From: Bog-756 sp963718405
GTDB taxonomy: Bacteria > Actinomycetota > Acidimicrobiia > Acidimicrobiales > RAAP-2
DNA length: 64,000 nt
Direction of reading: 5' to 3'
NCBI GenBank assembly: GCA_963718405.1
Contig: CAVQYZ010000001.1
Coordinates: 558,001 to 622,000, forward strand
This document shows positions 39,212-48,589 of this stretch, piece after piece (position 1 is the stretch's first letter; each line of letters opens with the position of its first letter). Both the position numbers and the translations under genes were made by a program. Under the pieces are notes generated by a model. It searched no databases. It saw only the letters and a list, made by a program, of their open reading frames with translations, and was not told the origin of the DNA.

Positions 39212-40054
39212 TCAGTCAGGGAGAGCGTGGCGGAACTCGTCGGCCAGCGCCGCGGCGGTCTCCCGCAGGCGGCCAACCTCGGGCCCATCGGCCAACAGGG
39301 AGCGCGAGGCGCTCGGCACCACCAGGTTCTGACAGCTGGCGAAGACCCGGGCCACATCCTCGCTGGTGGCACCCTGGGCCCCGACGCCCGGGGCCAGAAC
39401 GATGCCGTGGGCCGCCACCAGGTCCAGCTTCGGGTCCATGTGGGTCGGACCGACCACCGCACCGATGGGGCCAATCCCGCCTGGTGCCAGCCGGGCGTTC
39501 AGAGCGCCGATCTCATCCAGCATCCCCTGTTCGACCGAGCGGCCTGACGGGCTGAGGGCGGACTGGACCACCCGGCCCTCGGGATTGGACGAGCGGGTGA
39601 CCACCAGCAAGCAGCTGCCGGACCCGTGGGCCCGGGTGACGAAGGCCTCCATGGCACCCAGGCCCAGGTAGGGATGGACGGTCAGAGCGTCACAGGCCAT
39701 GGGGGCGTCTTTCCCGAGGAAGGCCTCGGCGTAGGCGTCGTTGGTGCTCCCCACGTCGCCGCGCTTGGCATCCACGATGACCAGAAGTCCGGCACTCCGC
39801 CCCTCGGCCACCAGCCGCTGCAGCGTGCGGATCCCGCGCCATCCGTGGCGTTCGTAGAAGGCCGACTGCGGCTTGACCAGACCCACCGTCCCCACGGCGG
39901 CCTGGAGGGCGATGTCCACGAAGCGGTCCAGGCCATCGGGTGTGTCACCCAGCCCCCATTGCTCGAGGATGGCGCCTGAAGGGTCCAATCCCCAGGCCAG
40001 CGGGCCGTACGTGGACCGCGCTACGGCAAACCGGGAGGCGAACGAGTCGGTCAC
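39212..40054 (-). CDS. pyrF: Orotidine 5'-phosphate decarboxylase, type 2
   Basis: Last step of UMP synthesis: decarboxylation of orotidine monophosphate. A 280-residue TIM barrel of the type-2 (longer) subgroup found in actinobacteria. RSTYGPLAWGLDPSG opens the barrel; LVIVDAKRGDVGSTNDAYAE contains the catalytic Asp-x-Lys-x-x-Asp; VVGPTHMDPKLDLV and IVLAPGVGAQGATSED hold the phosphate loop. GTG 40054 (VTDSFASRF) is the start supported by homology; the open frame runs upstream without similarity. No other pyr genes are near. Frame intact. Confidence 0.9.
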   Translation of the reverse strand: MTDSFASRFAVARSTYGPLAWGLDPSGAILEQWGLGDTPDGLDRFVDIALQAAVGTVGLVKPQSAFYERHGWRGIRTLQRLVAEGRSAGLLVIVDAKRGDVGSTNDAYAEAFLGKDAPMACDALTVHPYLGLGAMEAFVTRAHGSGSCLLVVTRSSNPEGRVVQSALSPSGRSVEQGMLDEIGALNARLAPGGIGPIGAVVGPTHMDPKLDLVAAHGIVLAPGVGAQGATSEDVARVFASCQNLVVPSASRSLLADGPEVGRLRETAAALADEFRHALPD

Positions 40055-40151
40055 GCCATCATTCTTGCCGGTCGTGGCACCGCGACGCACGTACCGGCGC
40101 CATGGGGTCGGCACCGGCTCGGCCGGCGGGGCCAGGGGTACCGTCGCATCC

Positions 40152-40328
40152 ATGACCGCCGTCGTGCTCCGAGGTCCCGCCAACACCGCCCCGGAGGCGA
40201 TTTTCGGTCCTTTCGCCTCGATGGCCGAGGCGACGGAGTGGGCGGCTTCGCACCCACGTCCGGACGGATACGCCGTGGCCGAGGCGCTGGTCGACCCGGA
40301 TCTCTTGGCCGACGAAGGGTCGGGCTGA
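40152..40328 (+). CDS. Small hypothetical protein, 58 residues
   Basis: ATG 40152 begins MTAVVLRGPANTAPEAIFGP and continues FASMAEATEWAASHP, then YAVAEALVDPDLLADEG. The pattern of a short beta strand, GPF turn and amphipathic helix suggests a real mini-protein rather than chance, and composition matches neighbours. Divergent from pyrF, with about 97 bases between. Function unknown. Confidence 0.5.
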   Translation: MTAVVLRGPANTAPEAIFGPFASMAEATEWAASHPRPDGYAVAEALVDPDLLADEGSG

Positions 40329-40383
40329 GCGGCCCCGCCGTAGCCGGCACGGGCGGTCGGGCCCGTTCTCGTCCTCCGGGGAG

Positions 40384-41457
40384 ATGAGGGTCCGGCGTGC
40401 AATAATCGCCGCGATGCTCGAGGTGACCCTGGCGGATCTGTGGTACCGCTGGCGGCAGTTCCTGATCGCGGTCCTCGGAGCCGGCGTGGTCATGGCGCTG
40501 GCGTTGCTGCTAGCCGGGTTGGTGGGTGGGATCACCGCCGAGGCTCAAAACACCCTGGGCGGAGTGGGTGCTGACCACTGGGTCCTAACCACCGACTCGG
40601 GCGGACGGATCGGGTTAGGGGTGCTTCCCGAAAGCGACGTCGCCGTCATCGCCCACACCCCGGGGGTCATCCGCGCCGATCCGGTGGCCCTGCTGCTCGG
40701 GGACATCATGCAGTCCGGCGACCGGAGCATCAACATGAACGTCATGGGTGTCGTCCCGGGCGGCCTGGGCGACCCCACCGTACGGTCGGGTCAACGGCTG
40801 GCCGGCCCGGGCCAGGCGGTGGTGGACTCGAGCGCCGGCCTGCCCGTGGGGAGCCACGTCAGGATCGGGTCAGTGGCTTTCCGGGTGGTCGGCCTGGTCA
40901 GGGGCCGTACGCTGCTCGCCGGTGAACCCCTGGTGTACACCACGCTGAGTGACGCCCAGGTGGTGGGATTGGGCGGGCATCCCTACATCTCCGGCATCGC
41001 CCTCACCGGCACGCCGGCCACCGTACCGACCGGCCTGCGGGTGTTCACCACCGCGGTGGTCGAACAGCGCACGGTTTCAGGCCTGTCCGGTGCGGTGGCG
41101 TCGATCAACAACACCAAGGTCCTCATGTACCTGGTGGCCGCCATCATCATCGCCGCCCTGATGTACGTGTCGGCCCTGCAGCGGGTTCGGGACTTCGCCG
41201 TGCTCAAGGCGCTCGGCTCCTCCACGCTGACCCTGTTCGGAAGCCTGGCTCTCCAGTCGGTCATGGTGTCCCTGCTGGCCGCGGCCTTCGCCGCGGTGGC
41301 CTGCAACTTCATGGACGGACTCTTCCAACAGCAGGTGTCCATCCCCCCGGACACCTTCGTGGCGCTGCCGGTGGTGGCCGTGGTGGTCGGGCTGCTCTCC
41401 AGCCTGGTAGCCCTGCGCCAGGTCACCGGGGCCGACCCCGCCGCGGCCTTCGGCTGA
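40384..41457 (+). CDS. ABC transporter permease of FtsX/MacB type
   Basis: About 357 residues with the standard layout: helix 1 (WRQFLIAVLGAGVVMALALLL), a periplasmic-type domain of 200 residues (HWVLTTDSGGRIGLGV ... VVDSSAGLPVGSHVRIG), then three helices (LMYLVAAIIIAALMYVSALQ; LALQSVMVSLLAAAFAAVAC; FVALPVVAVVVGLLSSLVAL). RVRDFAVLKALGSS is the coupling-helix motif that contacts the ATPase. No ATP-binding subunit lies within the window, so the partner must be encoded elsewhere. Two starts are possible, ATG 40384 or ATG 40414. Frame intact. Confidence 0.85.
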   Translation: MRVRRAIIAAMLEVTLADLWYRWRQFLIAVLGAGVVMALALLLAGLVGGITAEAQNTLGGVGADHWVLTTDSGGRIGLGVLPESDVAVIAHTPGVIRADPVALLLGDIMQSGDRSINMNVMGVVPGGLGDPTVRSGQRLAGPGQAVVDSSAGLPVGSHVRIGSVAFRVVGLVRGRTLLAGEPLVYTTLSDAQVVGLGGHPYISGIALTGTPATVPTGLRVFTTAVVEQRTVSGLSGAVASINNTKVLMYLVAAIIIAALMYVSALQRVRDFAVLKALGSSTLTLFGSLALQSVMVSLLAAAFAAVACNFMDGLFQQQVSIPPDTFVALPVVAVVVGLLSSLVALRQVTGADPAAAFG

Positions 41458-41496
41458 GGGCTCCGCCCGGCCGGTTGCGTCGCCCGACCCGGTCGA

Positions 41497-42606
41497 TCAG
41501 CCCCCCGACGCCCGGGCCGCCGCCGCCTTGAGATAGGCGGCGTTGGCCGGTTGGTCGATATCGCTCCGGTAGAGCAAGAGGTAGCTGCCGTGCAACGTGT
41601 CCAGCCCGTTGGAGATGTCGCCGCACAGGCAGTCGTGGGAGACCCTGGTGGGGTTCAGCTGTTCGAGGGCCAGCGGCCTCCCGGCCCAGGCGGAGCTGAG
41701 GGTCTGGGTGGACGACAGGCCGTCATCCTGGAGGCCCCAGCGGGGCAGGGACCGGAACCAGGCCATCACCCGGTTGAAGTACACCCCGCTACCGTCGAAA
41801 AAGGTCCGATCGACCATTGAATACACCGGGGTCCTGGTGAAGGCGGCCTCGAAGTACGAGGTGAGCGTCCTGATCGTGGCCAGCCAGACCTGGTCGCTGT
41901 ACCCCTCGGCCTCCCAGGCGGCGATGCCGGTCCGGGAGGCGTTGGTCTCGGGCAGGGTCTCGCCGCCCATCCCGATTCCGGCCTCCACCAATGCCACATG
42001 GCCGTTGCCGTTGAAGTGGGCGCCGAGGCCGGTGACGAAGGCGCGGTAGTCGACCAAGTAGGGGCGGTCCCAGTACACCGGGAGGATCTCGCCGTTGTCG
42101 TGGATGATCTTGGTCCCGTCGGCGACCACCCAATCCGGGGTGCCCTGGCCCGAGTAGGGAGGGTCCCATCCGGCTTCACCAGAGGTGGAGATCCGCAGGA
42201 TGACCTTCTTGCCCGCGGCAATCCACGGAGCCATGTCCCGGTCGATGAGGCCCCAGTCGAACTGGCCCTTGACCGGCTCGATCTGGCTCCAGTAGTAGAC
42301 GAGGTCCACGCCGGCCAGGTCGGGGTCGGTGGCGTCGGCGGACGAATTGTCGCCGGCGAATTCGAAGAGGCCGTCGAAGGGCCTGGCCGACGACGTGGTC
42401 CCGGTAGTGGCCGTGGCGGGGCCACCTGTAGCGCCCGGGCCCGTGGGCGTAGAGGTCGGGTCGGTCCGGAGTACACCCCGGGGTGCCTGCACCGGGGAGG
42501 TCACGTTGGCCGACGGGGTCTGCTGGGCCGCGTCCGCCCCTCCGCATCCGGCACCCACCACGGCCGCTACCACGGCGGCAGCCAGAGCGCGCCGGCGCCC
42601 GGTCAC
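41497..42606 (-). CDS. Lipoprotein with GH-A-like barrel, no repeat array
   Basis: About 369 residues. Signal plus lipobox-like AVVAAVVGAGCGG; a Thr/Pro linker; then a TIM-barrel-like domain: FDGLFEFAGDNSSADATDPD, LAGVDLVYYWSQIEPVKGQF, KKVILRISTSGEAGWDPPYS, HVALVEAGIGMGGETLPE and ALEQLNPT. YWSQIEPxxGxFDW is common to GH-A hydrolases; candidate catalytic Glu residues are in VEAGIGMGGE and LEQLNP. It is a clear paralogue of the barrel in 48590-50515, which also carries the repeat array. GTG 42606 overlaps the stop of the upstream giant gene (GTGA), so the two form an operon. Substrate unknown. Frame intact. Confidence 0.65.
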   Translation of the reverse strand: MTGRRRALAAAVVAAVVGAGCGGADAAQQTPSANVTSPVQAPRGVLRTDPTSTPTGPGATGGPATATTGTTSSARPFDGLFEFAGDNSSADATDPDLAGVDLVYYWSQIEPVKGQFDWGLIDRDMAPWIAAGKKVILRISTSGEAGWDPPYSGQGTPDWVVADGTKIIHDNGEILPVYWDRPYLVDYRAFVTGLGAHFNGNGHVALVEAGIGMGGETLPETNASRTGIAAWEAEGYSDQVWLATIRTLTSYFEAAFTRTPVYSMVDRTFFDGSGVYFNRVMAWFRSLPRWGLQDDGLSSTQTLSSAWAGRPLALEQLNPTRVSHDCLCGDISNGLDTLHGSYLLLYRSDIDQPANAAYLKAAAARASGG

Positions 42607-45600
42607 CCGATGATGTCCACCGTGCCGACGGTGTCGGCGGCGATGTCGTTGCTGTTGGTACACGACCCGATGTTGACGGTGAAGCTTCGGTCGGGCTGGT
42701 CGGCCACGCCGGTCGGTATGGTCACCGGCACCAGCACACTGCTCTGGCCTGGCGCCAGGGTGAAGGTCCCGTTCACGATGGGCACATAGTCTCCGTTGGC
42801 CACGGTGGCCGTCCCGTTGGCGGTGTTGATGGTGCAGGTGATGGTATCGGTGTGGGTGGGCGTGGTGATGGGCAGTTCGGCGGTCTGCGGGTCGGTCTGG
42901 GTCTGGACCACCGCGGTGGTGCCGGCATAGATCCACTCGTGGGCCACGTTGCCGGCCTGGAGCAGGTTGGCCCGCCCGTAGTCGTCCACCACCGCTACGC
43001 CGGTGTTGGGCCCGACGATCTGGAGGCCGAAGTAGGCGTGGGTGCCGGTCGGGCTCCCGTTGACCGTCACCGGCACCGTGGCCGTGGTCTGGCCGGGGGC
43101 GAAGGACACCACCTGGCTGGTGATGGGGACGTAGTTGCCGGCCGCCGCGGTGGCCGACCCGTCCAGGGTGCGCACGGTGACCGATGCCGCCGTCGGGCTG
43201 GGCGAGGACAGGCTGAGCGTGAATGCGGCCGTGGTGGTTCCCGATGAGGGCCAGGTCACGTTGATCCAGTTGACCGACACGGTGGGCGTGAGAGGAGCGG
43301 CTCCGGTCCCGGTCAGGGAGAGGCTATGGGCACCCAGCCCGTCGTTGGCGGTGATGGCCCAGGTGTCGGTCAGCGTCCCTTGGGTGGTGGGGGTGAAGCC
43401 CACCGTCTCGGTGAGGGATGCGCCCGCGGCGATGGTGGTCCCGGCGGCGATGCTGGAGGTGGCGGTGAACCCGGCACCGGCCGACGGCGGCGCCGACGAG
43501 GTGATGGTCAAGGTGGACGAACCGGTGTTGGTCACGGTGAAGGTATGCGTCTCGGTCACGCCGTCGGGCACCGATCCGAACGACAGGGAGGACGGGGTCA
43601 GGGCCAACGACAGCCCGGCGGTGACCGTCAGGGTGGCCGGGGTGGTCGTGGACGAACCGAGGGTGTTGGTGAACACCGCCTCGATCTTGGTGCCACTCTG
43701 GGCGAAGGCGGGCGTCAGCGTGTAGGACAGCCCGGTGGCCCCCGACACCGCGGTGTAGCTGGTGGCCCCGGGAGCCTCGCTCATCCACTGCACGGTGGGG
43801 GTGGGGCTGCCGGCCGCGGCCGCGGTGAAGGTGACCGGCACCCCGGACTTGACCGACTGGCTGGTGGGGTTGGTGGTCACCACCGGGGCCTCGGGGGGCT
43901 GGACGCCGTTGATGGTCACCGTGCCCGGTGGGGTCCTCGGCGATGTCGTTGCTGTTGGTGCAGGCGCCGATGGTCACGGTGAACTGCCGGTTGGGCTGGA
44001 TGTTGGTACCGGGTGGGATGGTGATGGGAATGGTGGTGCTGGTCTGGCCCGGAGCCAGGGTGACGGTGCCGTTGACGATGGCTGTGTAGTCGCCACTGGC
44101 GGCGACGGCCGTCCCGTCCGTGGTCTTGACGGTGCACGAGATGGTGTCGGTGTGGGCGCTCGAGGTGACCGGCAGCTCGGCGGTCTGGGCCACGGTGGTG
44201 GTCTGGATGACCGAGGCCGTGCCGGCGTAGACGAACTCGTGGGGGAGGTCGGTGGCCCCGAGCAGATTGACCCGGCCGTAGTCGTCGACGATTGCCGCTC
44301 CGGTGGCCGCGGTCACCTGGAGTCCGAAGTAGGTGTGGGTGGCCGCCTTCCCGATGACCGTCACCGGCACCGTGGCCGTGGTCTGGCCCGGGGCGAAGGT
44401 CACCACCTGCTTGGCGATGGCGTCATAGTCGCCGTTGGCCACGGTGGCCGTCCCGTCCAGGGTGCGCACGGTGACCGTCACCGGGGTCGGGCTGGGCCAC
44501 GACAGGGACAGGGTGAAGGTGGCGGTGGCCGTGCCCGAGGTCGGGCGCACCAGGTTGAGCCAGTTGACCGACACCGTCGGGGTGAGCGGAGACAGACCGG
44601 TACCGAGGAGGGTCACCGTCCGCGAGCCGAGACCGTCGTTGGCGTTGATGGTCCAGCTGTCGGTGAGCGATCCCTGCGGAGGAGGGATCGAAGGCCACCG
44701 TCTCGGTCACCGACGCCCCGGGGGCGATAGTGGCCCCGGCGGCCAGGCCGGACAGTGCGGTGAACCCCTGGCCCGCCGACGGGCGGCGCCGTCGAGGTGA
44801 TGGTGGCCGGCGAGCCCCCGGAGTTGGTCAGGGTGAACGATCCGGGTCTCGGTGACCCCGTCGGCCACCGAGCCGAAGTCGAGGGTCCCGGCGACTCCTC
44901 CACCGCCGGGCGCCTCGCCGGCGGCGCCGATGATGGTCACCGTGGCCACCGGGCCTGCGGCCACCGCCCCGGGGTTGCAGTCGCTGAGGCTGACGGTGAA
45001 GGTCTCGTTGCCGGTCGGGGTGGTGGCCGCCGGGATGGTCACCGGAATGGTGTTGGTGGCCTGGCCGGCCTTAAAGATGACCACTCCGTCGGAGATGGGC
45101 ACGTAGGCGTCGTTGGCGGCCTTGGCCGTCCCGTCGGCGGTGTTGACGATGCAGTTGGCGGCGTAGTTGTCCCCGGCCAGGGTGACCGGGACCTCGGCGG
45201 TCTGGGCCGAGACCGTCGACTGGGCCACCGTGGTCGACGTGGCGGTCATGAACTCGTTGACGGCGTTACCGCCGAAGACGATGTTGCCCTGGCCGGTGGC
45301 GGTCCCGAGGAACGCCCCCACCGGATTGGACAGGTTGAGGCTGAAGGCCACCGGTCCGTTGTGTTTGCCCCCGTTCACGTTGATGGTGACTGGCACGGTG
45401 GCCGAGGTGGATCCGGCCGGGATGGTGACCGTCTGGTTGGTGACCGGCGTCGTAGTCACCGCCGGCCACGGTGGCCGTCCCGTCGGCGGTGTTGGCGGTG
45501 ACGGTGACCGCGGTGGAGGACGGCCACGACAGGGACACCTTGAAGTTGACGGTGCTCGGTCCAGCTCAGCGGCCAGTAGGTGTTGAGGGAGCCGACGCTG

Positions 45601-48226
45601 ACTGCCGGGGCCGTGGGTGGGGACACACCGGTACCCACGAAGGTCACCACCCGTTTGCCGAGGCCGTCGGTGGAGTCGAGGATCCACTGGTCGGTGGCCG
45701 CCCCGGTGGACGGCGGGGTGAACGAGACCGTCTCGGTGACCGAGGCACCTGCGGCGATGGTGGTGTCCTCGGGTAGCGACGACACGGCCAGAAAACCGGC
45801 CGAGGTGATCGGGGGCTTGGACAGGGTGATGGCCGCGGCCGTGGACCCGGTGTTGGTGATGGTGAAGGTCCGGTCCTCGGTGGTGCCGACCGGCACCGAT
45901 CCGAAGTCGAGGGTCGGGGGTCCGACCTCCAGGCTGGGCGGATAGCCGGCCCCCCCGGTGAGGTTGAGGGTGACATCGCCGTCGTTGGTGTCGACGGTGA
46001 GGGCGCTCAGGGTGTTCCCGACCACGTCGGGGGTGAAGGTGATGGGGATGGCGATGCTGGCTCCCGGAGGCGACGGTGGTGCCGTTGGCGGGCACGCTGG
46101 TCAGCGAGTAGGGGGCCTGGAGGGAGCTGGACCCCGGTGATGGTGAGCGACTTGGCCCCGTTGTTCGACAGCACGGCGCTCTCCGACTGGGCCGACGAAT
46201 TGAGCGCCACGCTCCCGAAGTCGATGGTCTGGGGTGTGATCACCGGGTTCCCGTTCGGATATTCGCCGTCCCCGGCCAGACCTATGGCCTGTTCGGGCAG
46301 GGCTCCGCCCGACATGGTCACGGTGAGTGTGGCCGCGTCGGGGAGCGCCTGCGACGGTGTGAAGGTCACCGGCACGGTGATCGAGCCACCGGCAGCGACC
46401 GAAGCCGGCAGGGTGGCCGAGGGGGTGCCCACGGAAAAGTCGGGGTTGTCCGAGCTGATCCCGGTGATGGACTCCGCCGGCGTTGGATGAAATGGTCAGG
46501 GTCTGGGTGGTCGAGGACCCGACCGGGGTGGTGGGGAAGCGAGGTGGGCGTGACGGTCAGTGGATCGTTGACCGGTTCACCGAACCCGTAGATCATGCCG
46601 TTGATGTTGCCGACGTAGACCCGGCCGTTGCTGAAGTCCGGGGTGAGGAACTTGGAGGCCACTCCGATGGGGGCCGACCAGATCTCCTGCATGACGCCGT
46701 TGACCGGTACCGGGTTGTACGCCCGCAGCTGGGACTCGCTGCCACCGGACTGGCCCTCGGGGGCGTCACTGGCCGACCACACCGTCCACAGGGTGGCCGA
46801 TCCCGACTGGGTGCCGTCGGAGGTGACGGCGGGCGCACTCGATCCGTAGCCGAAGGCGTCTGAGGACGTGCCCACCTCGCTCAGGGTGGGATCGCCGCTG
46901 GAGTCCACGCTCCAGGCCAGGGCCTGGAGGACCCCTGGGCCACCTCCCTGGGACGCGGTGACGACATAGGCGTACCCACCGTTGCCGGGCCAGGCCGCGG
47001 TTTTGCCCCATACGCCGCCGATGGGACCGACGCGGGCGATGTCGGCGTTGCCCCCGTTAGGTCCCTGCCCGTAACCACCGAGGTTGTCGGCGTTCAGGAG
47101 GTACATGTACCCCTCCTTGCCGATGGCTGCGATGATCTCGGGGTACTTGGACGTCGAGAAGGTGCTCGGGGGTAGTTCGACAGCTCCGCCCGAGCCGAAG
47201 TCGGCATCGATGGCACTGAGCTGGGAGGCGTTGGTGGGGGTGAAGAAATCCGACCGGTTTGAGCTGCCCGTTGGACTGCACGTTGAGCCGGACCACGCTC
47301 TGGCCCAGGGCGTCCGGCGGATCGGCGCCCGCCACCGGGGTCGGCGGCGTGTTCCCGTTGGAGGTCACCACCACCATGGTCCCGGCGCCGTCCGACATGA
47401 TCCCCGAGCCCGACTGCCAGATCCCTCCTTGGGCCGTCTGACCCTGGCCGGCCTCGTCGGACCAGCGGGTGGTGATGGCCCCTGAGGTGTTGACCCCGAT
47501 GACCCATCCCTCGTAGGTGCCGTAGTCACAGGTCGACCCGAAGGCCGCGTAGATGACCCCGCCCAACAGGAGCAGCCCCGGTCGCTGATCCTGGTAGTAG
47601 GCGTTGAAGCTCTGGGTGGGATCGTTGTCGGCGGGCCCCTGGTAGAGGACCGGGAAGTTGGGCTCCTCGGCGCCGGTGGCCGGGTTGACGGCGTGCAGCC
47701 AGTACTGGGGGTTGCCGGTGTCACCGCTGATGTACTGCTTGTCGGTGAAGTAGACGATGCCGGTGCTCGGGTCGACCACCGGGGTGGCGGTGATCCCCGA
47801 GTACAAGAGGTCGGCACACCCCTCCTGGCCTCCCTCGTTGAAGGCGGTACCGATGTTCCGGGACCACAGGATGGTCCCACTCACCGGGTCGAGGCCGTAG
47901 ATCCAGTCCTCCTCGGTGGTGACGATCAGGACGCCGTTGTCGACCAGGGGCTGGCCGTAGACGGCCCCTTGGAGCTGGGTGCCGAACAGCTGGCCGAAGT
48001 CGCCGCTGGTGATGCTGGTGGGGGACAGGTTCGGTTCGTTGTCGTACCACCCGTCCCGGGCGTTGTCGCCGTTGTTGGTGTCGATGTCGGCGCCGGCCTT
48101 GCCTGGGCTCAGCCCGCTCGACACGACGGCGATGACCGCACCCATGCTCATGCTCATCACCAGAACGACCATCGTCGCCGATACCGCACGCCGGATACGC
48201 CGGAGAAATCCTGCTCTCACGCCCAT
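42603..48226 (-). CDS. Giant secreted PQQ-propeller / ASH / Calx-beta protein, many frameshifts
   Basis: About 1,870 residues when repaired. Signal segment VSATMVVLVMSMSMGAVIAV; then a PQQ-type propeller (VLIVTTEEDWIYGLDPVSG, IYGFGEPVNDP) like the start of the 8460-11913 protein; then alternating ASH/HYDIN-like domains (PPTLDFGSVPVGTTEDRTF; SSLSFGSVPDGVTETHTF), pairs of Calx-beta domains (VSLSWPSSTAVTVTANTADG; TVANGDYVPI; SVNWINVTWPSSGTTTAAF) and one Ig-like domain (PTSQSVKSGVPVTFTA). Calx-beta domains usually bind calcium. No enzyme motif. About eight frame changes from 43930 to 47260. ATG 48226 preceded by GGGAGCAGGG. Likely a surface adhesin or scaffold, co-transcribed with the lipoprotein gene below it. 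Confidence 0.75.
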
Positions 48227-48589
48227 GTGACCCTGCTCCCTCGCGCCGCTCCGGAATCGCCCCGGCCATGTGACGGCATGTGTTGACCCCGGCAGTTTCT
48301 CGAAGTGACCGCTACCCGGCAAATGAAACCGCGGTGGGTGGTCGGTTCGTACGCGGGTGGAACGGTCGAAATCTCGGTGCAAGTAGGGTGCGAGGGTCCT
48401 TCACCGGCGAAATTCGCGCACAGCGTCACCGGACGGCCGCACCAGCGGTACTTCCGGGCCCTAGTTGTTAACAGAAGTGAAACTCGTGATGAATTCGCTC
48501 AAGGTTGGGTATGGCGTGCCGATGTCCTCACTGGTAGTGACGCGCTGAACCGGTCCCCGGTTCCCGATCAGGACGTCAGAGGCCGACCA
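48227..48589. other. Divergent intergenic region
   Basis: About 360 bases separate the giant gene (minus) from the GH-like lipoprotein gene (plus) and must hold both promoters. An AT-richer part around 48465-48500 (TTGTTAACAGAAGTGAAACT) could contain a plus-strand promoter. No repeat or strong hairpin was seen. Confidence 0.4.
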
